A stretch of 64,000 bases of DNA, from assembly GCF_000960085.1 (NCBI RefSeq), contig NZ_JYGT01000010.1, forward strand, positions 62,001 to 126,000. The letters run 5' to 3'. This document shows, one piece after another, positions 62,296 through 64,000 of the stretch. Positions within the stretch are counted from its first letter, which is position 1. Each line of letters begins with the position of its first letter. The stretch comes from Streptococcus infantis (GTDB lineage Bacteria > Bacillota > Bacilli > Lactobacillales > Streptococcaceae). The notes below the pieces were generated by a model. That model did no database searches. It was not told where the DNA came from and worked only from the letters and a program-made list of their open reading frames with translations. The translations under genes and the position numbers were made by a program.

Positions 62296-62444
62296 TGCGC
62301 GTAAAAATTAATTTAAAATGCTCCTCTTGTGGTTGCATCAATTATCTAACCAGTAAAAACTCTAAAACACATCCAGATAAGATTGAAGTCTTAAAGTATT
62401 GTCCGAAAGAAAGAAAAGTAACTCTACATCTTGAATCTAAGTAG
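62295..62444 (+). CDS. rpmG: Ribosomal protein L33
   Basis: This 49-residue protein reads [20 protein letters not shown] and [20 protein letters not shown], with one CxxC pair and a single late Cys. The start is GTG, overlapping the pmrA TAG by one base. L33 often exists in zinc-binding and zinc-free forms; this one retains CSSC and one further Cys, so its class is mixed. Confidence 0.92.
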   Translation: MRVKINLKCSSCGCINYLTSKNSKTHPDKIEVLKYCPKERKVTLHLESK

Positions 62445-62483
62445 AAATTATGGTAAAATAATAAAGATTTTAAGGAGTTTGAT

Positions 62484-62717
62484 ATGTATAACCTATTATT
62501 AACCATTTTATTATTGTTATCTGTTGTGATTGTGATTGCAATTTTTATGCAACCAACTAAAAACCAATCTAGCAATGTATTTGATGCCAGTTCGGGTGAT
62601 TTGTTTGAACGTAGCAAAGCGCGTGGTTTTGAAGCCGTAATGCAACGTTTGACAGGAATTTTAGTCTTTTTCTGGCTAGCCATTGCCTTAGCATTGACGG
62701 TATTATCAAGTAGATAA
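62484..62717 (+). CDS. secG: Protein translocase subunit SecG
   Basis: This 77-residue protein has two spans (LLLTILLLLSVVIVIAIFMQ and LTGILVFFWLAIALALTVLS) joined by a polar loop with SSNVFDASSGDLFERSKARG, as in SecG. It is part of the SecYEG channel. AAGGAG precedes the ATG, and a weak hairpin (GGGCGAGAC/GTCTTAGCC) with a T-rich tail follows. Confidence 0.93.
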   Translation: MYNLLLTILLLLSVVIVIAIFMQPTKNQSSNVFDASSGDLFERSKARGFEAVMQRLTGILVFFWLAIALALTVLSSR

Positions 62718-62812
62718 GAAAATAATGGGCGAGACTAGGTCTTAGCCTATTTTTATTTTAAAGAGAAATAAGGTTTACACTAAAAGAAAATTCACAAATC
62801 TAGAAAGAAAAT

Positions 62813-64000
62813 ATGAAAGATAAAATAAAAGAATTTATAGAAGAGAAAGGACGAGCAACAGTAAATGAGCTAGCTCAAGCTCTGGAAAAGGAGAGCTCTA
62901 AGGATTTTAGTGAGCTCATCAAAACTTTGTCTCTGATGGAAAGAAAGCACCAAATTCGTTTTGAAGAAGATGGAAGTTTAACCCTAGAACAGAAGAAAAA
63001 ACATGAGATTACCCTAAAAGGAATTTTCCATGCTCACAAAAATGGATTTGGTTTTGTTAGCATAGAGGGAGAAGAAGACGATCTTTTTGTTGGGAAGAAT
63101 GATGTCAACTATGCTATTGACGGAGATACTGTTGAAATCGTAATTAAGAAGGTTGCGAATCGTCAAAAAGGAACTGCTGCAGAAGCAAAGATTATCGATA
63201 TTCTAGAACACAGTCTAACGACTGTGGTTGGGCAAATTATTCTTGATGAAGAAAAGCCCAAGTATGCTGGTTATATCCGTTCTAAAAATCAAAAAATTAG
63301 CCAACCAATTTACGTAAAGAAACCAGCTCTCAAGTTAGAAGGCACAGAAGTTCTCAAGGTCTTTATTGAAAAGTACCCAAGTAAAAAGCATGATTTCTTT
63401 GTAGCAAGTGTTCTGGATGTGGTAGGGCATTCGACAGATGCTGGAATTGATGTTCTAGAAGTACTAGAGTCCATGGATATCGTTTCTGAGTTTCCAGCGG
63501 CTGTTCTCAAAGAAGCGGAAAATGTACCGGATGTACCATCTGAGAAGGATTTTGAAGGACGATTGGATCTTAGGAATGAAATTACATTTACTATAGATGG
63601 TGCGGATGCAAAAGACTTGGATGATGCTGTTCATATCAAACCATTAAAAAATGGAAATATTGAACTAGGAGTTCATATTGCGGATGTTTCATATTATGTA
63701 ACGGAAGGTTCTGCCCTTGATAAGGAAGCCCTCAATCGGGCGACCTCCGTCTACGTGACAGACCGTGTAGTTCCAATGCTACCAGAGCGTCTTTCAAACG
63801 GTATCTGTTCTCTTAACCCTCAAGTGAACCGCTTGACTCAATCTGCTATTATGGAGATTGATAAAAATGGTCGTGTTCGTAATTATACGATTACACAGAC
63901 TGTTATCAAGACAAGTTTCCGTATGACTTATAGTGATGTCAATGACATCCTAGCAGGTGACGAGGAGAAGAGACGAGAGTATAAGAAAATTGTTCCTAGT
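62813..64000 (+). CDS. rnr: Ribonuclease R, 3' end outside the window
   Basis: The frame is open from the ATG at 62813 (GAAAG upstream) to the window end, 396 codons. It has an N-terminal helix-turn-helix (MKDKIKEFIEEKGRATVNEL), a cold-shock domain (GIFHAHKNGFGFVSIEGEED-DLFV), a second CSD and the RNB start with catalytic acids in TIDGADAKDLDDAVHIKPL. RNase R degrades structured RNA 3' to 5'. The secG-rnr order is typical of streptococci. Confidence 0.96.
   Translation, partial: MKDKIKEFIEEKGRATVNELAQALEKESSKDFSELIKTLSLMERKHQIRFEEDGSLTLEQKKKHEITLKGIFHAHKNGFGFVSIEGEEDDLFVGKNDVNYAIDGDTVEIVIKKVANRQKGTAAEAKIIDILEHSLTTVVGQIILDEEKPKYAGYIRSKNQKISQPIYVKKPALKLEGTEVLKVFIEKYPSKKHDFFVASVLDVVGHSTDAGIDVLEVLESMDIVSEFPAAVLKEAENVPDVPSEKDFEGRLDLRNEITFTIDGADAKDLDDAVHIKPLKNGNIELGVHIADVSYYVTEGSALDKEALNRATSVYVTDRVVPMLPERLSNGICSLNPQVNRLTQSAIMEIDKNGRVRNYTITQTVIKTSFRMTYSDVNDILAGDEEKRREYKKIVPS

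Overview
The right part of the window (about 34.85-64 kb) is ordinary chromosome of a mitis-group oral Streptococcus. Gene content and order support this: glnPQ, uvrB, mutX, niaR-niaX, rplJL, glyQS, nox, pavA, the run ybeY-dgkA-era-mutM-coaE-pmrA-rpmG-secG-rnr, strong Shine-Dalgarno (SD) sites, extended -10 promoters and U-tract terminators. No frameshifted gene was seen in these 29 kb.

The left part (1 to about 34.85 kb) is entirely different. It is a minus-strand array of about 37 small low-GC immunity-type genes. They are interspersed with more GC-rich fragments of one Rhs protein core (read as [20 protein letters not shown], then [11 protein letters not shown]) that run into unrelated toxin tips. 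These are orphan Rhs C-terminal toxin/immunity cassettes. Tips recognised with varying confidence include AHH, LHH and HNH nucleases, a REase-like nuclease, Tse2-like, TNT-like and Ntox24-like domains, DUF6883, deaminase-like remnants, a caspase-like protease and a hydrophobic tip. Immunity families include SUKH/SMI1, DUF4303, DUF1963, NTF2-like, Imm22, Imm74-like, DUF2750, DUF4926, DUF7660, ankyrin, Sel1 and TPR-like proteins.

The array carries Neisseriaceae DNA uptake sequences (AGGTCGTCTGAA and AGGCCGTCTGAA) many times, often as inverted pairs. Most immunity genes are followed by a shared repeat of about 70 bp. Its source is therefore very probably an oral Neisseria. No full-length Rhs head and no secretion gene is present. 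Most toxin tips are broken by stops or frameshifts, while nearly all immunity genes are intact.

The junction lies inside the last codons of zwf, which appears to lose about ten residues. A second Firmicute-like segment (about 8.45-9.64 kb, with a DinJ/RelE toxin-antitoxin pair and an intrinsic terminator) sits inside the array. The sequence alone cannot decide between a real inter-phylum transfer and an assembly chimera; long reads across 34.7-35.0, 8.3-8.6 and 9.5-9.8 kb would.

In the streptococcal part, three genes form a flavin module: an NAD(P)H-dependent flavin reductase whose tail carries two DATSGAS motifs, a second reductase, and apbE, which encodes the flavin transferase expected to modify such motifs. 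A compact structured element of about 130 nt between glyQ and glyS is a candidate RNA. Known-type RNA regulators are an L10 leader (rplJL) and a T-box (glycine operon).
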